DNA from: CAZGSG01 sp964528095
GTDB lineage: Bacteria > Bacteroidota > Bacteroidia > Chitinophagales > Chitinophagaceae
Direction: 5' to 3'
Assembly: GCA_964528095.1 (NCBI GenBank)
Contig: CAZGSG010000104.1
Coordinates: forward strand, 1 to 18,806
Length of the DNA stretch: 18,806 nt
How positions within the stretch are numbered: position 1 is the first letter of the stretch; each line of letters begins with the position of its first letter. The translations under genes and the position numbers were made by a program. The notes under the pieces are model-generated. The model saw only the letters and a list, made by a program, of their open reading frames with translations. It was not told where the DNA came from and made no database searches. Positions 1 through 7,518 of the stretch are shown one piece after another.

Positions 1-373
1 TGGCAAATGAATCGACCGGCGCGTCAACGCCAAAACGTTCAATCACATCTACAAAGGTCAGGTCCATATACACATCGTCATATAAACCAGGATGACCAAC
101 CATGGTCTCTTTCAAATAACCCTCATGCCAGTCGATCGGCTGATAATCCTGGATCAGCGTTCCATTGTATTTAAACTCGGTAGGACCACCATAAGTTACA
201 CCAATGGTCTGACCGGCCCAACCTCCTTTTATTTTGTCCATCAACGATTCTTTCGTCATCGTTACTGTCGTTGGCAATACTGATTTAATAGCAGGCTTCA
301 CGGGTTGTTGTGCGATACAGCAATTGACCATTACAATAAACCCTGTACAGAGGCCGAAAACATTTTTCTTCAT
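1..373 (-). CDS. Secreted ADP-ribosylglycohydrolase-family protein, N-terminal part (3' end outside window)
   Basis: Only the first 124 residues are present; the gene runs off the left edge. The ATG at 373 opens a signal peptide (MKKNVFGLCTGFIVMVNCCIA, likely cleaved before QQ), so the product should be periplasmic or exported. From about residue 40 the sequence fits the start of the ADP-ribosylglycohydrolase (DraG/ARH) fold: MDKIKGGWAGQTIGVTYGG at 45-63 matches the family's glycine-rich first helix, and YDDVYMDLTF at 98-107 matches its metal-binding acidic motif (D99, D100). Known members hydrolyse N- or O-linked ADP-ribose; secreted Bacteroidota versions found in sugar-utilisation loci have no settled substrate. 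It is probably the last visible gene of the operon, 151 bases after the upstream sulfatase. The family call is fairly firm. The substrate is unknown. Confidence 0.8.
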   Translation of the reverse strand, partial: MKKNVFGLCTGFIVMVNCCIAQQPVKPAIKSVLPTTVTMTKESLMDKIKGGWAGQTIGVTYGGPTEFKYNGTLIQDYQPIDWHEGYLKETMVGHPGLYDDVYMDLTFVDVIERFGVDAPVDSFA

Positions 374-400
374 AATGTATATATTTAGCGCTAAGATTAT

Positions 401-424
401 CTGGCAACGATTACCCGTCGCCAG
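401..424 (-). promoter_or_regulatory. RNA hairpin in the leader of the ADP-ribosylglycohydrolase gene
   Basis: Read on the minus strand, CUGGCGACG, loop GGUAAU, CGUUGCCAG forms nine pairs including one G-U. It lies 28 bases before the start codon at 373, inside the 151-base spacer after the first sulfatase (374-524). No U-run follows, so it is not a standard terminator. It could be a stability or processing element that sets the level of the downstream gene. A 10-base perfect palindrome TTAGCGCTAA lies between it and the start (385-394). I see no convincing TAnnTTTG promoter in the spacer. The function is inferred from structure only. Confidence 0.4.
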
Positions 425-524
425 GAATTATTTTACCTATTATTGTCCTGCAAATGATCCTGGCCAAACGCCTTTCACATAATCATTTGGATGTAGCTGC
501 TCCTTAAGCATGATCAGATGCCGT

Positions 525-2144
525 TTAGTTAAACTTCGCATACCCGGGATTCGGCTGCATCATTTTCGCCCCTACATCCTTTCTCCATTTATGCAGCATC
601 GTCTTTAATTCATTTACAAGCGCAGGCTCTTTATCCGAAAGATCAACCTGCTCGCCAGGATCTTTTTTAATATTGAATAATTGCACATGCCCATTCTCAT
701 AATATTCCAGTAGCTTATAGTCTCCTTTTCTTATTGCACCACCCGGACTTTGCATGCCATGATTGCTGTAGTGTGGAAAATGCCAGTAGATCGCATCCCG
801 TGTTATTCCCTTATTCGTTTTTATCAATGGGGCAAGACTTACACCATCCATTGTTTGTTTGGGCTGTTGAGGCAGTCCGAGCAGATCGAGAATTGTCGGA
901 TAATAATCCGTGCTGACCACCGGTACATCACAAACCTTGGCAGGATTGTTTGGCACTTTGATCAGCAAGGGCACCCTGATGCCGCCTTCGTAAAACCAAC
1001 CCTTTGCTCCCCGTAATGGCAGGTTGGATGATGAAAATGCTTTGTCCAGATTCGCAGCAGGGATTTTGCGGTCAGGGTTTCCAAAATTTGCACCCGACAT
1101 ACCCCCGTTATCTGAAACAAAGATCACAATGGTATTATCGGCTATTTTTAGCTCCTTCAGTTTTGCCATTACCCTTCCCAGGCTTTCATCCATACTTTCC
1201 ACCATTGCGGCAAACTGTACATTATCCTGTTTCTGTTTGATCTTTACCATACGATTAGGCAATACCCCATATCCTTTATATGATTCCTGCCTGATCATTT
1301 CTGCCAACTGCTGTTTTGTATACGGCTTCGAGGTATCCGGATTGCCTTCCAGTATAAAAGGCTCCCGGTTATCAGGTTTCATCTGCGCGAGTTTCTTTTC
1401 ATACTTTTTTACAAGATCAGGCCTGCCCTGTATCGGATCATGCACCGCGAAATGCGAGAGATAAAGAAAGAATGGTTTGTCTTTATTGTCACTGATATAG
1501 TTCAGGGCTTCCGTAGTTAAACGATCTGTCAGGTATTCATCTTTAGGACCTTCCAACCCTTTCAGTTCGAATGGCGCAAAATAAGTCAGCGGCCATCCTT
1601 TGTTCCATTCAGGCAGGCGTTGATCAAAGCCATGTTTTAATGCAGAAGACGTATCCTCTCCAAGATGCCATTTTCCAAAAATGGCTGTCTTATATCCATT
1701 CTCCTGCAGGGTCTCGGGCAATGTCTTTTCTTCAAACGGCAGGTGTTGATTTACTTCTACGTTCAGTAATTGTTGAAACGGATAATCTTTTCTGCCCGGC
1801 AACCAATCGGTAAGGTTGATACGTGCAGGATATTTACCTGTCATAATGCTGGCTCTGGTGGGTGAACATACATGGCAGGCAGCATAAGCCTGGTTGAACT
1901 GTACACTTTCCTTTGCAAACTGATCGATATTCGGTGTCTCATAAAAACCACTCCCATTATATCCCACATCCATCCAGCCAAGATCATCCACGAGAAAGAA
2001 CACCACATTCATTTTTTTATTGACAGTTGCCGCTGGCTGAGTTGTTGGCGCCATCTCCGGAAGTTTCTCCCTGTTTCGATTCAATTGGAAAAAGCCACAA
2101 CCACACAACCCCAGCGTAATTAAGATGATTGACAAATTTTTCAT
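525..2144 (-). CDS. Type I (formylglycine) sulfatase, lipoprotein
   Basis: 539 residues. The N-terminus is a lipoprotein signal with lipobox L-C-G-C at 13-16, placing it at an outer or periplasmic membrane. The alkaline-phosphatase-like sulfatase fold begins near residue 46. Visible active-site elements are D53-D54 (LVDDLG), the sulfatase signature CSPTRASIMTGKYPAR starting at C93 with R97, KWH at 158-160, H231 and H235, DNGG at 345-348, and RGAKG at 378-382. C93 is the residue converted to formylglycine, so activity needs a maturase (anSME or FGE) encoded elsewhere. It removes sulfate esters from a glycan or other organic sulfate; the SulfAtlas subfamily cannot be fixed by eye. It follows the second sulfatase by 65 bases, so the two likely remove sulfate from different positions of one substrate taken up by the SusC/D pair. 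Confidence 0.93.
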   Translation of the reverse strand: MKNLSIILITLGLCGCGFFQLNRNREKLPEMAPTTQPAATVNKKMNVVFFLVDDLGWMDVGYNGSGFYETPNIDQFAKESVQFNQAYAACHVCSPTRASIMTGKYPARINLTDWLPGRKDYPFQQLLNVEVNQHLPFEEKTLPETLQENGYKTAIFGKWHLGEDTSSALKHGFDQRLPEWNKGWPLTYFAPFELKGLEGPKDEYLTDRLTTEALNYISDNKDKPFFLYLSHFAVHDPIQGRPDLVKKYEKKLAQMKPDNREPFILEGNPDTSKPYTKQQLAEMIRQESYKGYGVLPNRMVKIKQKQDNVQFAAMVESMDESLGRVMAKLKELKIADNTIVIFVSDNGGMSGANFGNPDRKIPAANLDKAFSSSNLPLRGAKGWFYEGGIRVPLLIKVPNNPAKVCDVPVVSTDYYPTILDLLGLPQQPKQTMDGVSLAPLIKTNKGITRDAIYWHFPHYSNHGMQSPGGAIRKGDYKLLEYYENGHVQLFNIKKDPGEQVDLSDKEPALVNELKTMLHKWRKDVGAKMMQPNPGYAKFN

Positions 2145-2209
2145 TGCAACATATTTTTATTCATGATCAATTAGTATTTCCATTTATTTTCCACGACTTC
2201 TTCCTGCCA

Positions 2210-4003
2210 TTAGTCGCCCACCCGTTGTACACGCAGGTAATACGCGCCGCAAAGGTCTTTTCCTTTTTCATCCTGGAACCAGGCCCGCAGTGTATTGTTT
2301 CCCTGCGAAATCTTTACTGTGGTCATTATTTTTGTTGATTGTTTTTCTTCTTTTTTTATATTAACAACTGCGGCACCATTCAGTGATACGGAACCGGATG
2401 CTATTGGTACAGCCACTCCTTTTCGTAATGCTGTTCCGCCTATCGCGGTGTCAGGCCCTATAGCAATAAGCGGCCTGTTCAGCGAAAATGGCCACCTGCT
2501 CAATTCAAGAGAATAAGTGCCTGCGCGTACCGCGTATACATTCCATATACCACCATTGGAAGGGCCGCCTGCCTGGGCTACTTTCCATTGGGTATTTACA
2601 TAAGCGCTGTCCTGCCAGTAATCGCAGGTGAGTGTGACAGGATTTTCCTGGCTCGCACCGATGTACGAGGGAACAAATTTTTTCATTTCCTGCGCCGACT
2701 GCTTCCACCAGTTTTCATAGTGCGCGCTCATTTTTTTGAATACATCCGGATACCTGTCTGCTACATTTGTTGCCTGTGCAGAATCATTGGTGATATTATA
2801 CAATTCATTTTTGCCAACAAGTCTCCATGAATTCCAGACCACACAGTTAAAATATTTTTCCGGGCCGTCTTTCTGGCTGTATTGTACGACCAACATTCTG
2901 TCAGCCGGTTGTTGACTGTCCGCTTTCAGCACTGATTTCAGACTTCGCCCATCGAACTTTTCTTTTTTTGTTATTTTCAAATTGAACAGATCGATGAATG
3001 TAGGAAGCAGGTCCTGTATCTGCGACGCGTACTCCACCGTACGGCCTGTTTTAAATCCGCCGCCAGGCCAGCTTACAAAACACGCGGCACGATGCCCTCC
3101 ATCATAATTATCCCCTTTTGCTCCACGCATCCCGGCATTAAAAACGTCCACACCACCAGTACCACCATTATCATTCATAAAAACAATCAGTGTATTTTCT
3201 TTCAGGTGTTTTTCTTCCAGCCATTTCTCTAACTGCGCCATGTTCCAGTCTATATTCTCAATCATCCCGAGAAAATGCGCGGTCTTGTTATCAAGCCCTT
3301 TATTTTTAAAATAGTTGAATTCTTTCTCTGGTGAGTAAAATGGTCCGTGTGGTGCATTGGTCGCCAGATAAGTAAAGAATGGTTTTTGCTGATCAGCCAT
3401 TTCACCCATCCATTTTTTTGCTTCATCAAACCAAAGATCTGTACAGTATTTATTGGAGTATTTTGTTTCCACTCCATCGATGTACCGCGTTTTATAATAA
3501 TCATTATCAAATTCAGCTTCTGAAAGAAGTCCCCAGCCCTTTGTCCATGCTGCTTTTTGAAATCCCCGGTCCATGGGTCTGTCGGGATAGTTATCGCCTA
3601 AATGCCATTTACCAAAAATGCCCGTCTGGTAACCATTTTCCGCAAAGATCTGGGGCATGGTCTTTATATCACGACGAATGATATCGCGCCCCGCTCCTAC
3701 CGTCAGGGCTTTATTGTGCATGGCATCCAATCCCGTCATCAATTGTCCCCTGCTGGGAGTACAAAGCGGGGCTACATGAAAATTGCTGAAGCGTACGCCT
3801 TCATTATATAGCTTATCCAATGCTTGCGTTCTTAATACCGGGTTGCCATGACAGGCAAAATCGCCATAACCCTGGTCATCGGTAAGGATCACAATTACAT
3901 TTGGTCTTTTAACGGAGCCCTGGCCATATCCCTGCAGGAGACAAAGCATAAAGACTGACAGTAATAAACTTGTTTTCATCATAACCTTAATTTTTCGGAT
4001 CAT
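2210..4003 (-). CDS. Type I (formylglycine) sulfatase with C-terminal accessory domain
   Basis: 597 residues, secreted. The first ATG is at 4003, but in-frame ATGs at 3982 and 3979 (MKTSLLLSVFMLCLLQGYGQ) give a more typical signal peptide and have AAGG just upstream, so the real start may be residue 8 or 9. The sulfatase domain spans about 33-440: D42-D43 (LTDDQGYGD), signature CTPSRGQLMTG starting at C81 with R85, GKWH at 131-134, H219 in NAPHG, NDNGG at 277-281, RGAKG at 293-297. Beyond residue 450 are about 150 further residues (Trp/Gly-rich, WNVYAVRAGTYSLELSRWP) that look like a beta-sandwich domain also seen behind other bacterial arylsulfatases; I infer a substrate-recognition or stabilising role. 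It starts 15 bases after the esterase gene ends. Its signature differs from that of the neighbouring sulfatase (CTPSR against CSPTR), so the two are not recent duplicates. Confidence 0.93.
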   Translation of the reverse strand: MIRKIKVMMKTSLLLSVFMLCLLQGYGQGSVKRPNVIVILTDDQGYGDFACHGNPVLRTQALDKLYNEGVRFSNFHVAPLCTPSRGQLMTGLDAMHNKALTVGAGRDIIRRDIKTMPQIFAENGYQTGIFGKWHLGDNYPDRPMDRGFQKAAWTKGWGLLSEAEFDNDYYKTRYIDGVETKYSNKYCTDLWFDEAKKWMGEMADQQKPFFTYLATNAPHGPFYSPEKEFNYFKNKGLDNKTAHFLGMIENIDWNMAQLEKWLEEKHLKENTLIVFMNDNGGTGGVDVFNAGMRGAKGDNYDGGHRAACFVSWPGGGFKTGRTVEYASQIQDLLPTFIDLFNLKITKKEKFDGRSLKSVLKADSQQPADRMLVVQYSQKDGPEKYFNCVVWNSWRLVGKNELYNITNDSAQATNVADRYPDVFKKMSAHYENWWKQSAQEMKKFVPSYIGASQENPVTLTCDYWQDSAYVNTQWKVAQAGGPSNGGIWNVYAVRAGTYSLELSRWPFSLNRPLIAIGPDTAIGGTALRKGVAVPIASGSVSLNGAAVVNIKKEEKQSTKIMTTVKISQGNNTLRAWFQDEKGKDLCGAYYLRVQRVGD

Positions 4004-4018
4004 TATACAATGTTTGCT

Positions 4019-4906
4019 TTATTGATCCTGCCTTACTAAAATTGATGTGGCCGATGCGGAAACCCTCCTGTTCATCAATCCAAGTTCATACAGGAAAATA
4101 TGCGCCTGCACACAGGTAGCAAGATTCCATGGATCTTTATTAAAGAATGCATGTGCCTGTCCTTCCGCGATCCACATTTCACTATTACCGTTCTTTTTTA
4201 CTCCGTTAAAAAACTTATCCGCCGCCGGCTTCCATTTATCTTTATTGCCAAAAAATAGGATCGTAGGAGGTACTTGAGCTGGACTACATGCAAATGGCTG
4301 CAAATCCGGATCTTCATCCACATTATAAGCCGGGTTAAATAATACCAGCGCATTCGCGTTGGTAGAAACCGTCGTATCATCCGAAGGATCATTTATTGTA
4401 GTATTCAGCGCAGCCATCGTAGCCAGGTGTGCTCCCGCCGATCCTCCTCCCAGTATAATCTTATTGTTGTCTACCTGCAATTCAGCAGCATGCTTTTTCA
4501 CCCAGCGCACCGCTGTTTTTACATCCATGATACAGATCTTCTTCCCCCCATCGCCTGCACTCATAAAACGATAAGCAGCTGTTACAGCAACAATACCATG
4601 CGAAGCGAAATACCGGCATTGCCAGGCCAGGTAATTTCGTTCACCCGATATCCAATTACCACCATGAAATAAAATGATCACCGGCAACGAACCGGCTCCC
4701 ACATCGGCTTTTGCCGGTTGAAATACATCCAGTTTTAATTCACCTGTGCCGGTTGTTTTATACACATAAGTATGAACGCTATAGCTGGTTGTATCAGCAG
4801 CGGCGGCCTGAATCATCATCGACGCGCAAACAAACAGGATCAGTTGCCGGGTCCTGTTGAATAACGCCACTGTTAATCCTCTCCTATTGATTTCTTTTGC
4901 CGGCAT
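4019..4906 (-). CDS. Secreted alpha/beta hydrolase (BD-FAE/HSL-like esterase)
   Basis: 295 residues. After a basic N-terminus a hydrophobic stretch (QLILFVCASMMIQAAAA, 21-37) forms a signal peptide, so it should act in the periplasm. The fold is alpha/beta hydrolase of the hormone-sensitive-lipase or feruloyl-esterase-like type. Oxyanion motif HGGNW is at 81-85, nucleophile elbow GGGSAGAH with S156, probable acid D223 (FGNKDK), probable base H252 (GQAHAFF). Relatives remove acetyl, feruloyl or other acyl groups from glycans. Its 5' end overlaps the 3' end of the phosphoesterase gene by 23 bases, which suggests translational coupling. Next to two sulfatases it probably removes ester decorations from the same substrate. 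The fold is firm and the substrate is not known. Confidence 0.88.
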   Translation of the reverse strand: MPAKEINRRGLTVALFNRTRQLILFVCASMMIQAAAADTTSYSVHTYVYKTTGTGELKLDVFQPAKADVGAGSLPVIILFHGGNWISGERNYLAWQCRYFASHGIVAVTAAYRFMSAGDGGKKICIMDVKTAVRWVKKHAAELQVDNNKIILGGGSAGAHLATMAALNTTINDPSDDTTVSTNANALVLFNPAYNVDEDPDLQPFACSPAQVPPTILFFGNKDKWKPAADKFFNGVKKNGNSEMWIAEGQAHAFFNKDPWNLATCVQAHIFLYELGLMNRRVSASATSILVRQDQ

Positions 4907-5879
4907 CGATCATACTATTGCTGATTACAAAATTGTGTTCAGGACTATCCATGGTCTTATCCAAAAAAGGGGAATATGTTTTTACCGAAACTTGTTTTTT
5001 CTTTGAATGGATCCGCAGTATGCGCAACCACCCATTTCCTCCTTTTTCCGAACCAATAACACCACTCTGGTAATTGGCAAGCATTTGATAGACCGGATAG
5101 CCATGATCATTTTTACTGACCAGTGTACCAACACCCGTATTCAGAATATGACCTGAAAACACAAAGCGGATATTAGGATGAAGTTTCACCAGTTTGTTCC
5201 AGATATCTTCTCCATCATTTACCGCGTCATCTCCGGTAGCTGCACCCAGACCATATGATTGCGGTCGCCAGTTATCTCCCGGTCCCTGCCGCGTGCTGTC
5301 TGAATACATGTATGAATGTGTATTCAAGATCACGGTCCTGTCAGGATGATCGGCCACTATTTTATTCGCCCAGTCAAGCACCTTATTGCGTGGCCCAAAC
5401 TCCAGTGTAAGTATCAGCCATTTTGTTTTGCGGGTCTGCAGCAGGTACCAGGCATTTTCCATTTTATTTTCTTCAAATAGTCCGGCAAACCCAGGCAGCC
5501 TTTTCATATGTTGTGCAGGAAAATATTTATTGAAAAGGTCAGTATTCCGTATATCGGCCACTTTACCCGGAGCGCTGCCCATGTCATGATTACCTGCCGC
5601 TAATACATAAGGCACTACACTATCCAGTTTTTGAAAAGCTTTCTGTATTACCAGCCATTGTTTATCTCCATTTGCATTAGTCAGATCGCCTTGCTGCAAT
5701 ACCAGGTCGATAGTAGCTGCTTGTTTTTTGATCCAATCAGTTTGTGACTGCACTATCTCCGGAAATTTAGCGGCATAGTTCTGCGTATCGGGCAATAATA
5801 CGATACAGGTCGTGTGCCTGCCCGAACTACAGGCTGTCATTAACCCGGCTGATATAAAGAGAAGCAGGTATTTCATCAT
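4884..5879 (-). CDS. Metallophosphoesterase (calcineurin-like), putative lipoprotein
   Basis: 331 residues. The signal ends in MTAC at 14-17, a slightly atypical lipobox, so a lipoprotein is likely. Two ATGs (5879, 5876) open it and either may be used. The dimetal phosphoesterase motifs appear in order: PDTQ (D31, Q33 in place of the usual D-x-H), QGDLTN (D65), GNHD (N97, H98), NTHSYM (H188), and SGHILN (H244). The final GHxH is GHIL here, which is the pattern of secreted phosphoesterases and phosphodiesterases rather than classic protein phosphatases. It would hydrolyse phosphate mono- or diesters outside the cytoplasm. Some metallophosphoesterases cleave ADP-ribose, which matters given the ADP-ribosylglycohydrolase in this operon. 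It lies 28 bases behind susD. The family is firm; the substrate is inferred. Confidence 0.87.
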   Translation of the reverse strand: MMKYLLLFISAGLMTACSSGRHTTCIVLLPDTQNYAAKFPEIVQSQTDWIKKQAATIDLVLQQGDLTNANGDKQWLVIQKAFQKLDSVVPYVLAAGNHDMGSAPGKVADIRNTDLFNKYFPAQHMKRLPGFAGLFEENKMENAWYLLQTRKTKWLILTLEFGPRNKVLDWANKIVADHPDRTVILNTHSYMYSDSTRQGPGDNWRPQSYGLGAATGDDAVNDGEDIWNKLVKLHPNIRFVFSGHILNTGVGTLVSKNDHGYPVYQMLANYQSGVIGSEKGGNGWLRILRIHSKKKQVSVKTYSPFLDKTMDSPEHNFVISNSMIDAGKRNQ

Positions 5880-5907
5880 CGCTGGAGAAGTTTCATTGAT
5901 TTAAGTT

Positions 5908-7485
5908 TTACCAACCCTGGTTTTGCGTCAGGTTACCATTCAACTCGCGTTCTTTTTGTGGCACAGGCCAGAGATTATAATACGGTTCCCATATACGTGT
6001 ATAGCCAGGCACTTCCACCACCTGTCTGCTACCATTGGGTGCTGTATAAGTAAGACCGTATACTTTGCCAGGCATTACGTTCTTTGCAATATCCCAGCGA
6101 CGTATATCAAAAAAACGTTGTGATTCAAATGCAAGTTCAACCAGTCTTTCCTGGCGAAGGATCGCCCGCAGTTGTGCCTGGGTTTTACCGGTGGTGATCA
6201 CCGGCATCTTTACATCCCCTCTTTGTCTTACTTTATTGATCGCGTCATATACTGTTGCATCCAATTGATTGAGTTCGATTTTTGCTTCCGCATAGATCAG
6301 CAACACTTCCGCGTAACGTAGCAGGATGATGTTGATGCCGTTATTCGCGGCTGTTCCCAGGTCTTCCTTGTTCACGTATTTTTTTACATTGTACCCGGTA
6401 GCAGATACTACAAAAGAAGAACCAACTGCATCACCGGTGGTACTATTGGGATATGAGTTGAATACCTTGTCGTTGGGCAGTATATCACCAGGAACAAATA
6501 CCGAGAATCTCAATCTTGGATCACGATTCACAAACGGATTCAACGGATCGTAGCCGCTTGCCGGATCGGAAATATCCAATCCATTATTCATCTGGTAAGC
6601 ATCCACAATTGCTTTGGTTGGCACCCATACGCTATTGGCGTTTGTACTGCGCGGAGCCAGCAACTGGTAAACATTATTAGAATAAGTGTCCCTGATAAAT
6701 TGTATATCCAGGATCACCTCCGCATTATTTTCCGCTGCATAGGAAAACAGGTTCTTGTATTCAGGATACAGGCTGTACACATTCAGATCCATCACAGCTT
6801 TTGCTGCATCAGCAGCCTCCTGGTACCGGCCGGCATATAACATGGCCCTTGCCCTGAGCGCGATAGCTGCTCCTTTGCGGATACGGCCTTTGTCTGCCTG
6901 GGTCAGCGGTAATTGTACAGCAGCTTCTGTTAGTTCTTTTGAAATAAAATCCCATACCTGCGCTACCGGTGTGCGAACAAGTTCCTGTCCTTCCGCAAGG
7001 CTGATCTCCGTGGTAACAAGCGGCACATCACCATAAAGAAACGCGAGGCGTGAATAAAAATATGCCCGCAATGTTCTCACCTCTCCTTTTAGCCGGGTAA
7101 TAAGGGCCGTATTAGTAGTGGTTATCCGGTCCACATTGGCCATAAAACTATTAGCAGCCCTGATGCCCGCGTAGCCCCTGCTCCAGTCATTGGTGATACG
7201 GCCATTCAGTGTATTGAATCCACCTCTTGCAACCAGCGCCTCCTGCGGACCGGTAGGATTGGCAAACATGATATCCGACATGCCATCCCAGGATACAAAA
7301 TGCTCTCCGCTTTCTGACATAAATGTATAAACAGCATTGGCTGCCAGCAGCGCATCGTTTTCGGTTCTCCAGAAAATATCGGTGGAGATCCTATCGTTCG
7401 GAATTGTTTCAAGCAGGTCTCTTTTACAGCTTACCAGCAAAGTAACCGCTGTAAAAACAGCGCATATATATTTCAGATACTTCAT
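5908..7485 (-). CDS. susD: SusD/RagB-family glycan-binding lipoprotein
   Basis: 525 residues, a normal SusD length. Lipoprotein signal with lipobox LVSC at 17-20. The mature N-terminus (DLLETIPNDRISTDIFWRTE) and TPR-like helices (NDALLAANAVY, ALRARAMLYAGRYQEAADAA) fit the family. The C-terminal region carries the usual RQERLVELAFESQRFFDIRRW block near 439-459 and closes with a Trp-rich region (YYNLWPVPQKE, GNLTQNQGW). SusD proteins sit on the cell surface as the lid of a SusC channel and bind the ligand. It lies 33 bases behind susC, the invariant order for this pair. The family is certain. The ligand cannot be read from sequence; the neighbours point to a sulfated, esterified substrate, possibly containing ribose. 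Confidence 0.96.
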   Translation of the reverse strand: MKYLKYICAVFTAVTLLVSCKRDLLETIPNDRISTDIFWRTENDALLAANAVYTFMSESGEHFVSWDGMSDIMFANPTGPQEALVARGGFNTLNGRITNDWSRGYAGIRAANSFMANVDRITTTNTALITRLKGEVRTLRAYFYSRLAFLYGDVPLVTTEISLAEGQELVRTPVAQVWDFISKELTEAAVQLPLTQADKGRIRKGAAIALRARAMLYAGRYQEAADAAKAVMDLNVYSLYPEYKNLFSYAAENNAEVILDIQFIRDTYSNNVYQLLAPRSTNANSVWVPTKAIVDAYQMNNGLDISDPASGYDPLNPFVNRDPRLRFSVFVPGDILPNDKVFNSYPNSTTGDAVGSSFVVSATGYNVKKYVNKEDLGTAANNGINIILLRYAEVLLIYAEAKIELNQLDATVYDAINKVRQRGDVKMPVITTGKTQAQLRAILRQERLVELAFESQRFFDIRRWDIAKNVMPGKVYGLTYTAPNGSRQVVEVPGYTRIWEPYYNLWPVPQKERELNGNLTQNQGW

Positions 7486-7518
7486 GATTTAATTTTTTTG
7501 ATGAATAAAAATCCTGGT

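Noticed and set aside
1024..1464. 146-codon plus-strand frame
   Set aside because: Antisense shadow of the first sulfatase, with no domain sense and no start signal.
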